Source of the DNA: Streptococcus sp. Marseille-Q5986
GTDB lineage: Bacteria > Bacillota > Bacilli > Lactobacillales > Streptococcaceae
DNA length: 64,000 nucleotides
Direction of reading: 5' to 3'
Assembly: GCF_946902915.1 (NCBI RefSeq)
Contig: NZ_CAMPPY010000004.1
Coordinates: forward strand, 62,001 to 126,000
This document shows, in pieces, positions 55,300 through 63,067 of this stretch (position 1 is its first letter; the number at the start of each line of letters is the position of its first letter). Below the pieces are notes generated by a model. It made no database searches and had not been told where the DNA came from. It was given only the letters and a program-made list of their open reading frames with translations. The position numbers and the translations under genes are program-made.

Positions 55300-56046
55300 T
55301 GGCTTATGCAGATAAAAGCCATATTTACCTAGCAGAGGCTGTTTTAAATGTCAAGGATTTGACGAGTCAAACGGCTTTTTATCATCAGATTATTGGTTTG
55401 GAGATTTTATTGTAAACGGAGACAGAAGCAATTTTGGGACTTGGTCGAAAAGCCTTGGCAGATGTCTTGAAACATCTAAGTGACTTGCGGATTCCTCTGG
55501 TCGGGGGTGCAGATCATGGATACAGTGAGGCCATTTATCTAGAGGATTTGGAAGGAAATGGCATTGAACTCTACCGTGATAAGCCAGTTTCTTCATGGGA
55601 TATTCGAGAAGACGACCGCATTATCGGTGTGACCGAAGCCCTTGCGGCACAGGACATCTATGAGTTAGGGGAAAAGGTGGATCCCTTTATCCTGGCTGAA
55701 GGGACGAGAATGGGGTATATCCACCTATCGGTCAAGGATAGCCGCGCAGCGAGTCAGTTTTATCAAAAGGTGCTAGGGCTAGAGGATAAATTTAGCATTC
55801 CGAGTGCCAGTTGGATAGCGGCTGTTCAGTACTATCACCACCTGGCAGTCAACGAATGGGCTGGAAAAGGTCTGGCTCCGCGTGAGCATGGCCTACTATG
55901 TCTTTGAAGTTGAATGCAAGGAGGAACTCTTGAACATCGTTAAGCAAGCACAAGAGCTAGAGGCACCAATCAAGTGGTTAAATTTGAGTGAGTTGAATTT
56001 GGTAGATCCAGATGGGATTGTGACCCGCATTCGCTTGGCACAATGA
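55300..56046 (+). pseudogene. Glyoxalase/VOC family protein, broken
   Basis: Two-module VOC-fold metalloprotein of the CatE-like glyoxalase group. It starts at ATG 55300 after AAAGGAGGTACTCT with YADKSHIYLAEAVLNVKDLTSQTAFYHQIIGLEIL. TAA follows at 55414-55416, and reading resumes in the same frame with TETEAILGLGRKALADVLKHL, where part of the first module seems missing between RKAL and ADVLKHL. The second module (MGYIHLSVKDSRAASQFYQKVLGLED) is intact to near 55885. A frameshift then moves the end (AYYVFEVECKEELLNIVKQ, ending RIRLAQ at 56046) to another frame. One nonsense codon, one deletion and one shift: non-functional. Confidence 0.8.
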
Positions 56047-56073
56047 GATGTGAAAAACACATCATAGACATAG

Positions 56074-56129
56074 AAAAAGGCGGACAAACTCGTATTCTGT
56101 TTTTAGAATGCGGACTTGTTCGCTTTTTT
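56074..56129 (+). terminator. Long terminator hairpin
   Basis: GCGGACAA...TTGTTCGC outer stem with an inner GTATTCT/AGAATGC stem, ending in TTTTTT. Confidence 0.8.
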
Positions 56130-56159
56130 ATGAAATGATAAAGAGTAAAAGAGCTATAG

Positions 56160-56733
56160 CTATAACCAGACTGTAAAGGTAATCACCTGTTTTTTGTAGG
56201 TGACAAATATTTTACCTCTAAATAGGCTGACGAGATGCTGAGCCATAGAGAGACCAGTTCCGTGTCCAGATATGGTTTGGTTGTTGTGAGAGATCTCTGC
56301 ACGATAAAAGCGATCAAAGAAACGCTTAATATTAGCTGCTTGTCCATCCTTATAATCATTAGAAATAGTGATGCAAGTTCGTTTGCGTAGTAGGTAATGT
56401 TTGCGTTGGAGCATCAAGCGAATCGTTCCAGTGGGATCGCAGTATTTTCGGGCATTGTCAAGAAGGATGCTAAGAAGCTCATAAAATTCTTCTTGGGCTA
56501 CTTTTTCTACAACGTCTGCTTCAATAGAACTTTCAAATTTTTTATCTTCTTTGGTAAAGAGAGGAGCAAAATCTGAGGCAACCTTTTCAGCGATGACGGA
56601 GATATTTTGAGGAGCTAATTTGATATCCTCTTGCTCCTCGAGCCGAGCAAGTCGGATGAGTCTTCCAATCAGGTAGTTGAGTCGTTCCGTCTGTTCTTTA
56701 GTGCTAATGCTTCACGGCAAGTAGGATTTTCAT
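56160..56733 (-). pseudogene. Remnant of a response regulator start fused to a histidine kinase C-terminus (relR-relS-like)
   Basis: Read leftwards, ATG 56733 after GGAGAACCT encodes only MKILLAVKH before TAG, matching the usual opening of a response regulator. A histidine kinase tail follows in another frame: EQTERLNYLIGRLIRLARLEEQ, then the N-box ELLSILLDNARKYC, the DxG-region sequence DGQAANIKRFFDRFYRAE and the G2-box GHGTGLSMAQHLV. No phospho-acceptor histidine or sensor domain remains. A large deletion must have removed nearly all of the regulator and the front of the kinase. Directly upstream is a RelP-type synthetase, and relP-relR-relS is a known operon in S. mutans, which suggests the identity. 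Confidence 0.65.
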
Positions 56734-56742
56734 AGGTTCTCC

Positions 56743-57288
56743 TTAGTCTTGATCAGAGCGCTGAATCAAATCACGGATGGTCTGCATGGTCAAGTCACAA
56801 GAAGCAAGATCATCGGCACAACGTTTGAGCTCGCGCGTGATTCGTTCAGGATTTTGGATGTTTTTCTTGTATTTCATCTGGTGTTCGAGGCTAGCCCAGG
56901 AGTCCATGGCAATTGTGCGCAGTTGAATCTCGATAAAATAGGTACCTTGGTCATTTCCCAGACAGTCTGGGTAGGGAGTGGTCACCTCTAGAATCAGATG
57001 ATAGGAACGGTAGCCGTTGGGTTTGACCTGACGGATATAGTCTTTCTCTTTGAAAATATGGATGCTTGACATCTGGGGAATATACTCTACGATGCGGTAG
57101 ATATCATCTGTAAAGCCTGTGATAATTCGAACGCCAATAGCATCTCGTATTTCTTTAAGAGCGGATTGACTTGTGTGAGGAAGGTCCTTGCGTTGGCATT
57201 TTTCACGCATGCTTTTTTTGTTTTGATAGGCGATTGTAAGGGCATTAAAAAATTCAACTGCTAGGTGTTCTTGGTGACCGAGTACCAT
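56743..57288 (-). pseudogene. relP: RelP-type small (p)ppGpp synthetase, N-terminus lost
   Basis: The catalytic core of a small alarmone synthetase is clear: SMREKCQRKDLPHTSQSAL, DAIGVRIITGFTDDIYRIVEYI, EKDYIRQVKPNGYRSYH, the synthetase motif FIEIQLRTIAMDSWASLEHQMKYK, and the C-terminal ELKRCADDLASCDLTMQTIRDLI. The first 22 or so residues (MVLGHQEHLAVEFFNALTIA and so on) do not look like RelP and instead continue the neighbouring fragment at 57261-57644. The gene therefore seems to be a fusion across a deletion that removed the RelP N-terminal helices. Whether the core is still made and active is unclear; the ATG at 57288 has no good ribosome site. Confidence 0.65.
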
Positions 57289-57644
57289 CTCGCTTGGGGC
57301 TGCTTCTGGGGAAAGACTCCTAATTTGATGCGGAGTCCACCTTTTTTCATCTTGAACTGATGCATACCATACATCTTGATATCAAGGCTTGGATCGGACA
57401 TGAGAGTAACAGTATCACCTGCCATAGAAATTTTTGTATCGGCATCCGGAACGACTGGTTTTTCAACATCTAGGCTGATAAAGATTTTTTGATAAGTTGG
57501 TTGTTCGTACTCTCCAATCAACTCCATCACTTCCTGTTCACCGTGCACTCCAGCAAATACAAAATGTTCAGGGTGAATTTTAAAAGGAAGTGCTTGGTCA
57601 CCCATCTTATTTAGTCCTTGGTTGAAGGCGAAGAAATTTCCCAA
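57261..57644 (-). pseudogene. Fragment of a conserved streptococcal protein of unknown function
   Basis: Leftward frame encoding MGDQALPFKIHPEHFVFAGV, PTYQKIFISLDVEKPVVPDA, TKISMAGDTVTLMSDPSLDI and YGMHQFKMKKGGLRIKLGVF. Its natural end appears to lie in another frame (SPEAAPSEMVLGHQEHLAVE and on) and leads into the relP fragment; one missing base near 57305 explains the shift. The beginning is also missing: the first in-frame start is a TTG without a ribosome site. I do not recognise the family. Confidence 0.5.
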
Positions 57645-57947
57645 AGTCAGGTCTTAAGAAAGTTCGTAAAGCATCACAGTTTAGTAAACGTTAATTCGAG
57701 AGAGTTGCTATATTTACATGGAACATCCTTTGGGGTGTTCTTTTTTATGCTTGTAAATCAATTTAAGATAGTTTACCTAATGATTAGACGTTTCAATTTT
57801 GTTGTCGAGACCTAAGTAGATTTTTGATTGGTAATCAATAAGATGATAGTTAGCTTGATAAAAACTCTTGAGAAAATTACTCTAACGGAATTAAATAAGG
57901 AGAAAAATGATATAATAAGAAGAATAAAAAGTTAATGAGGAAATATG
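57645..57947. other. Intergenic region before the defence island
   Basis: Contains a + strand terminator (GAACATCC-TTTG-GGGTGTTC then six T, 57721-57746) with no rightward gene before it, probably left from a deleted gene. The hsdM -10 TATAAT (57911-57916, one base after a TG) lies about 30 nt before hsdM. No open reading frame of note. Confidence 0.6.
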
Positions 57948-59504
57948 ATGTCAGAACAGGTACAAAGGCAGGAGTTACATAGAAAGATATGGGCAATTGC
58001 GGACGATGTTCGTGGTGCAGTAGATGGTTGGGACTTCAAGCAGTATATTTTGGGAATTCTATTTTATCGCTTTATTAGTGAAAATTTCAAAACCTATATC
58101 GAAGGTGGCGATGAATCAATTAACTATGAAGAGATTTCTGAAGATTTAATTACACCTGAAGTTCGAGATGATGCCATTAAAACCAAGGGTTATTTTATTA
58201 TGCCTTCGCAGTTGTTTTCCAGTGTTGTCAAAACTGCTCGCCAAAATGAGCACTTAAATACAGATTTAAAAGATATCTTTGATGATATTGAGTCTAGTGC
58301 GATTGGTTATGCGAGTGAACAGGACATTAAGGGTCTTTTTGATGATGTAGATACCAGAAGTAACAAGTTAGGTAGTACAGTTCCGGAGAGGAATCAGCGC
58401 TTGGTTCTGATTCTTGAAGGAATTGCAAGTCTTGATTTTGGGAACTTTGAAGATAACCATATTGATCTCTTTGGGGATGCTTATGAGTATCTAATCTCTA
58501 ATTATGCGTCTAACGCTGGGAAATCTGGTGGAGAATTTTTTACACCGCAAAGTGTATCGAGACTCTTGGCGCGGATTGTTATGCTGGGTAAGAATGAAAA
58601 AAATAAAATCAATAAAATTTACGATCCTGCCTGTGGTTCGGGTTCGTTGCTTCTGCAAGCTAAAAAGCAGTTTAATGAGCACATAATTGAAGATGGATTT
58701 TATGGTCAGGAAATTAATATGACCACCTATAATCTAGCTCGGATGAATATGTTTTTACACAATATCAATTATGATAAGTTTAGCATTGAGCGTGGCAATA
58801 CCTTGCTTGATCCTAAGCATGGAAACGATAAGCCTTTTGATGCTATTGTGTCAAATCCACCCTACTCTATCAAATGGATAGGAATTGATGATCCGACGCT
58901 CATCAACGATGACCGCTTTGCACCTTCGGGTGTATTGGCGCCTAAATCTAAGGCTGATTTTGCTTTTATTATGCATAGCTTGTCATACTTGTCAAATAAG
59001 GGACGAGCTGTAATCGTAACTTTCCCAGGTATTTTCTATCGTGGAGGTGCTGAGCAAAAGATCCGTCAATATCTAGTAGACAATAACTTTGTTGAAGCGG
59101 TTATTCAGCTACCAGACAATCTCTTTTTTGGGACCTCCATTGCGACCTGTATTCTTATTTTGGCAAAGAATAAGCCAACGACGGATATCCTCTTTGTTGA
59201 TGCAAGTAAGCAGTTTAAGAAAGAAACGAATAATAACGTCTTGACAGAAGAGAATATCGAAAAAATCTTAGCCAGTGTTGAAAAGAAAGAAAATGAAGAT
59301 TACTTTTCTTGTATGGTGGCACAAGAAAAAGTAGCAGAAGCAGATTATAATCTTTCAGTGTCCACTTATGTAGAAAAAGAAGATACCCGTGAGAAGATTG
59401 ATATTGATGTGCTCAATAAAGAAATCGCTGAGACTGTTGCCAAAATTGACCACTTGCGTGCAGAGATAGACAAGATTGTAGAGGAGCTGAGCTATGGCAA
59501 ATGA
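57948..59504 (+). CDS. hsdM: Type I restriction-modification system methyltransferase subunit HsdM
   Basis: N6-adenine methyltransferase subunit that works with HsdS (and HsdR for cleavage). The 518-residue protein has the HsdM N-terminal helical domain ([34 protein letters not shown], residues about 9-42). SAM motif I is [15 protein letters not shown] (about 225-239), catalytic motif IV is SNPPYSIKW (about 302-310), and the C-terminus is a coiled coil ([23 protein letters not shown]). Of two adjacent ATGs, 57948 is better spaced from GAGG. hsdR is not in the window and may lie beyond 64000. Three foreign-looking genes separate hsdM from hsdS. Confidence 0.94.
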   Translation: MSEQVQRQELHRKIWAIADDVRGAVDGWDFKQYILGILFYRFISENFKTYIEGGDESINYEEISEDLITPEVRDDAIKTKGYFIMPSQLFSSVVKTARQNEHLNTDLKDIFDDIESSAIGYASEQDIKGLFDDVDTRSNKLGSTVPERNQRLVLILEGIASLDFGNFEDNHIDLFGDAYEYLISNYASNAGKSGGEFFTPQSVSRLLARIVMLGKNEKNKINKIYDPACGSGSLLLQAKKQFNEHIIEDGFYGQEINMTTYNLARMNMFLHNINYDKFSIERGNTLLDPKHGNDKPFDAIVSNPPYSIKWIGIDDPTLINDDRFAPSGVLAPKSKADFAFIMHSLSYLSNKGRAVIVTFPGIFYRGGAEQKIRQYLVDNNFVEAVIQLPDNLFFGTSIATCILILAKNKPTTDILFVDASKQFKKETNNNVLTEENIEKILASVEKKENEDYFSCMVAQEKVAEADYNLSVSTYVEKEDTREKIDIDVLNKEIAETVAKIDHLRAEIDKIVEELSYGK

Positions 59505-59847
59505 TGTGATTCTCTATAGGACAGATGACGGCGAGTCCGCTATTGAACTTCACTTGGATAATGGAGCAGTCTGGCTGACCCAACAAGAACTAGCTGAGCT
59601 CTTTCAAACTTCCAAGCAAAACATTAGTAAACATATCAAGGGGATATTTGAAGATGGAGAATTATCGGAAGAGGCAACTGTCAACTATAAGTTGACAGTT
59701 CAAAATGAGGGGAATAGAAGTGTTCAGCGAAATGTTGCCTATTATAACCTCGATATGATTTTGGCGATAGGTTATCGAGTATACTATATTGAAAATAATT
59801 TCAAAAAAAGTAAAAAATCCTTGAATTATCTGTTAAAAAATGTATAA
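59494..59847 (+). CDS. RhuM family protein, truncated
   Basis: 117-residue N-terminal part of a RhuM (virulence protein/Fic-associated) family protein: [42 protein letters not shown] (helix-turn-helix-like), [18 protein letters not shown]. Full-length relatives continue for about 200 more residues after GYRV. Here the sequence turns into low-complexity Lys/Asn-rich [18 protein letters not shown] and stops. The start overlaps the end of hsdM by 11 nt, as intact rhuM genes do in type I operons. The truncation point coincides with the beginning of the inserted two-gene module. Confidence 0.72.
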   Translation: MANDVILYRTDDGESAIELHLDNGAVWLTQQELAELFQTSKQNISKHIKGIFEDGELSEEATVNYKLTVQNEGNRSVQRNVAYYNLDMILAIGYRVYYIENNFKKSKKSLNYLLKNV

Positions 59848-59909
59848 TGGAATTAATAGGATTGCCTACCTCTCTTGGATGTGACAAGGCGAACAGGTAT
59901 AAGGAGTGG

Positions 59910-59937
59910 GCTTATAGACTTCTACTATAAGCTTTTT
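59910..59937 (+). terminator. Terminator/attenuator before the two-gene module
   Basis: GCTTATAG-ACTTCTA-CTATAAGC followed by TTTTT, 16 nt before the first gene of the module. Confidence 0.75.
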
Positions 59938-59953
59938 AATTAAAGTAGAGTGA

Positions 59954-60376
59954 ATGGAATTAAAACATTTTCAAGAATTATTGAATTGTATTAAGTTATT
60001 AGAACAGAAAACTATACAATTTCCTGATGCAGGAAAACAGCGAAAATATCGACTGTACTGTATTTCGGATAAGAATGAAAAATTTGAATTGATTATCAAT
60101 CGAAAAGGTCATTTGAATCAGCAGAACCTCACTTATCAAATGATGTCGCATAGTCTAAAAGGTGTTTTGGTTCGCCTAGATTGCAATGGTGCTCCTCATG
60201 GTGATATAGAAACACCGCATATTCATATATTTGATGAAGAACATGATTATGGACGAATTGCTATTGGTTTGGGTGATTTAGAAGTAGACTTAGCAAATGA
60301 ACTTTTGGATAGTTTGATTTATTTTTTGGACTATACAAATGTGAACTATGATAATGTAGCAATCCCATTTCTATAG
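59954..60376 (+). CDS. Hypothetical protein, first gene of a two-gene module (DUF6978-like)
   Basis: 140-residue soluble protein with a conserved-looking centre GVLVRLDCNGAPHGDIETPHIHIFDEEHDYG and IAIGLGDLE. The His/Asp-rich APHGDIETPHIH stretch suggests a metal or nucleic-acid site. I believe it resembles the DUF6978 family, but this is from memory and unverified. It lies between an attenuator-like hairpin and a DUF1828/DUF1829-like gene 17 nt downstream, so the two are a likely operon. Small size, AT-richness and position inside a type I operon fit an accessory defence or toxin-antitoxin gene. The start follows AAAGTAGAGTGA, a weak ribosome site. Confidence 0.6.
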   Translation: MELKHFQELLNCIKLLEQKTIQFPDAGKQRKYRLYCISDKNEKFELIINRKGHLNQQNLTYQMMSHSLKGVLVRLDCNGAPHGDIETPHIHIFDEEHDYGRIAIGLGDLEVDLANELLDSLIYFLDYTNVNYDNVAIPFL

Positions 60377-60393
60377 CTTAAAAGGAGGTTACT

Positions 60394-61161
60394 ATGGATA
60401 GTTTGAAACTGGTTGATGACTATGTGAAGTGGTATCGGGAAAAACTACTTGTAAAGGATTTTGATGGGTACTCTGAAATTGTAACCCCTTATGTAAATCA
60501 TTTAAATGATCGAGTGCGGTTGTACCTAGAAGAAAAACCAAATGATTTATTAAGAATTTCAGATGATGGTGAAACTTTTAATGAATTGGCTTTGGCAGGT
60601 CTTGACATTACGAAAGAAACAAGACAGCGGATTATAACCAGTGTATTAAGGCAGTTTGGATCAAAGTTGGATGAAGATATTGTATATATCGAATGTGAAG
60701 CAAAAAATTTTCCAAAAGCGAAACATAAAATGATTGAGACAATTATACGTCTCTATGATTTGTTGAATACTCATCGTTCCAACGTTACAAGTCTCTTTAC
60801 AGAGGAAGTGCAAGATTATTTTTATGAAAAAGATTTCGGTGGTATGCCAAACGTTCGATTGACAGGATATTCAGGGATTGATTATCAAGTTGATTATGTT
60901 TTAGGAGCTAGGAAAAATCGTCCTGAAATTTGGGTTCAAATTGTCAATCGGTTTGATTATAATAGTTTGGCAAGAGTTAACTATATTTACCAAGATATTG
61001 CTAGCAATCGAGATATTCAACAAATTTCGAAAAAAATTCTTATTTATAATGATTTGGAAAATAAAGTTGCATCTAAGGCGATTCAAGCATCGAAAGTAAG
61101 CGATATACAGTTATTGGCTTGGTCACAGAAAGAAGAATTTTCAGATTTATTAGCTCGGTAG
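60394..61161 (+). CDS. DUF1828/DUF1829-like protein, second gene of the module
   Basis: 255-residue protein. The N-terminal half (about 1-100) has the DUF1828 pattern LLRISDDGETFNELALAGLDITKETRQRII followed by FGSKLDEDIVYIE. The C-terminal half (about 140-245) fits DUF1829: VRLTGYSGIDYQVDYVLGARKNRPEIWVQIVNR, then SNRDIQQISKKILIYNDLENK. The acidic residues and the K/R-rich strand order recall restriction-like folds, but no catalytic motif is certain. Excellent ribosome site AAAAGGAGGTTACT. Such genes occur on phages and plasmids of lactic acid bacteria; the function is unknown. With the preceding gene it could be a two-gene toxin-antitoxin or anti-phage unit. Confidence 0.65.
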   Translation: MDSLKLVDDYVKWYREKLLVKDFDGYSEIVTPYVNHLNDRVRLYLEEKPNDLLRISDDGETFNELALAGLDITKETRQRIITSVLRQFGSKLDEDIVYIECEAKNFPKAKHKMIETIIRLYDLLNTHRSNVTSLFTEEVQDYFYEKDFGGMPNVRLTGYSGIDYQVDYVLGARKNRPEIWVQIVNRFDYNSLARVNYIYQDIASNRDIQQISKKILIYNDLENKVASKAIQASKVSDIQLLAWSQKEEFSDLLAR

Positions 61162-61209
61162 CCTTAAAGTGACTGCTAGGGCTATTTTTATATCAAAGTG
61201 AGGAAAAAT

Positions 61210-63048
61210 ATGAACATCCTAGAAGAAATCCAAAACTGTCCTGTTGAATGGAAAGAATTGGGGGACAAAAATGTAGCGAAATTATCTCGTGGCAAGGTAA
61301 TGTCAAAACAGTTCTTAGAAGAAAATAAAGGAGAATATCCAGTATATTCTTCTCAAACAGCTAACAATGGGGAAATTGGAAGAATTTCAAGTTTTGAATA
61401 CGATGGAGAATATATAACTTGGACAACTGATGGGGCAAACGCTGGAACAGTTTTTTATCGCAAAGGAAAATTTAGTATCACCAATGTCTGTGGATTAGTA
61501 GAGATTAATAGTGCCCAACTCCTTACAAAGTTTGTTTATTATTATTTAATGATTTCAACTAAGAAATATGTTTCATCTGGGATGGGGAATCCAAAATTAA
61601 TGTCAAATGTCATGGGGAAAATCAAAATTCCCATCCCACCCCTAGAAATTCAAGAAAAAATAGTGCAAATACTTGACAAAATGACTGGGTATGTTACAGA
61701 ATTGACCTCAGAATTGACCTCAGAATTGACCTCGCGTAAGAAGCAATATTCTTTTTATAGAGATAAACTTTTATCATTTGAGGATGAGGTTTATCAGGTT
61801 GAGTGGAAGACGCTTGCTGCAGTTTCTGAAAAAACAACTAATATTTCTTGGAATAAAATTGGAGATGATGAAAAATTTAAATATATAGATTTATCATCAG
61901 TAGATAGAGTTTCTAATAAGATTATTGAGACTATGTCAATAACTAAATTAACTGCTCCAAGTCGAGCTCAAAAGATTGTCAAGTCAGACGATATTATCTT
62001 AGGGACGACAAGGCCAACTTTGAAACGTTTTACTAAAATTACAGATGACTACAATGACCAAATTTGTAGTACAGGATTTTATGTTTTTAGAACAAATGGT
62101 GAGGTTTTACCTAACTACGTATATCATATATTTTCATCAAGTGATTTTTATAAATACTTGGAGGAAAATCAGAGTGGGGCAAGTTATCCAGCAATTACTG
62201 ATGCTTTGGTAAAGAGGTACAAAATCCCAGTCCCTTCCCTCGAAATTCAATCTCGTATTGTTCAAGTTTTAGACAACTTTGATATGGTTTGTCATGACCT
62301 CAACATCGGACTACCCAAGGAGATTGAACTACGCCAAAAACAGTATGAATATTTTAGAGAAAAACTCTTGACATTCACCGCCGAAGGCGTGTACACTGAG
62401 AGTAGAGTAGAGGAGTGGGACAACTCCGCTATTCTCAAACTTTTACAGTGGGTATTTGGTCCAATTCGAGTGGAGTTAGGGCAAATTTTCAATACCAAGA
62501 ATGGCTATACCCCTACTAAAACAAATTTAGATAACTGGAGAAACGGTACCATACCGTGGTTCAGAATGGAAGATATTCGTGAAAATGGAGGGATATTATC
62601 AGATTCGATCCAACATATTACTGAAGGTGCAGTAAAGGGAGAACTTTTCCCTGAAAATTCTATTATTATTGCTACTTCAGCTACAATAGGATATCATGCA
62701 TTAGTGACACGGAAATTTTTAGCAAACCAAAGATTTACTTGTTTGTTAGCAAAAGAAGGAATTTCTGGATTGTTCATCCCCAATTTTTTATACTACTACT
62801 GTTTTAAACTGGATGAATTCTGTCGTCAAAATACTTTGCAAGGAAACTTTGCTACAGTAGATATGACTAAATTTAAAAAATTTAAGTTCATTATTCCATC
62901 TATTAAGAGGCAAAGGGAGATTGTCTCCATTCTTGACAATTTTAACACCCTAACCAACTCTCTTTCTGAGGGTCTTCCAAAAGAAATTGAACTAAGACAG
63001 AAACAGTATGAATACTGGAGAGAACAATTGCTAAATTTTGATTTATAG
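61210..63048 (+). CDS. hsdS: Type I specificity subunit HsdS with three target-recognition domains
   Basis: DNA-recognition subunit of the type I system. Normal HsdS has two target-recognition domains and about 400 residues; this one has 612. TRD1 is about 1-150 (ends IPIPPLEIQEKIVQILDKM), TRD2 about 198-355 (ends PVPSLEIQSRIVQVLDNF) and TRD3 about 418-578 (ends PSIKRQREIVSILDNF). Each is followed by a helical spacer: TELTSELTSELTSRKKQYSFYRDKLL (163-188), GLPKEIELRQKQYEYFREKLL (367-387) and GLPKEIELRQKQYEYWREQLL (588-608). TSEL is repeated, as TAEL is in EcoR124. ATG 61210 follows GTGAGGAAAAAT. No frameshift or stop inside. Confidence 0.9.
   Translation: MNILEEIQNCPVEWKELGDKNVAKLSRGKVMSKQFLEENKGEYPVYSSQTANNGEIGRISSFEYDGEYITWTTDGANAGTVFYRKGKFSITNVCGLVEINSAQLLTKFVYYYLMISTKKYVSSGMGNPKLMSNVMGKIKIPIPPLEIQEKIVQILDKMTGYVTELTSELTSELTSRKKQYSFYRDKLLSFEDEVYQVEWKTLAAVSEKTTNISWNKIGDDEKFKYIDLSSVDRVSNKIIETMSITKLTAPSRAQKIVKSDDIILGTTRPTLKRFTKITDDYNDQICSTGFYVFRTNGEVLPNYVYHIFSSSDFYKYLEENQSGASYPAITDALVKRYKIPVPSLEIQSRIVQVLDNFDMVCHDLNIGLPKEIELRQKQYEYFREKLLTFTAEGVYTESRVEEWDNSAILKLLQWVFGPIRVELGQIFNTKNGYTPTKTNLDNWRNGTIPWFRMEDIRENGGILSDSIQHITEGAVKGELFPENSIIIATSATIGYHALVTRKFLANQRFTCLLAKEGISGLFIPNFLYYYCFKLDEFCRQNTLQGNFATVDMTKFKKFKFIIPSIKRQREIVSILDNFNTLTNSLSEGLPKEIELRQKQYEYWREQLLNFDL
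61699..61734 (+). repeat. 12-bp tandem repeat in the first HsdS spacer
   Basis: GAATTGACCTCA three times in a row (last base of the third copy is G), encoding ELTS-ELTS-ELTS. Copy-number change would keep the frame and lengthen or shorten the helix between TRD1 and TRD2. Confidence 0.92.
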
Positions 63049-63067
63049 AAAAGAATAGGAAAGGGAT

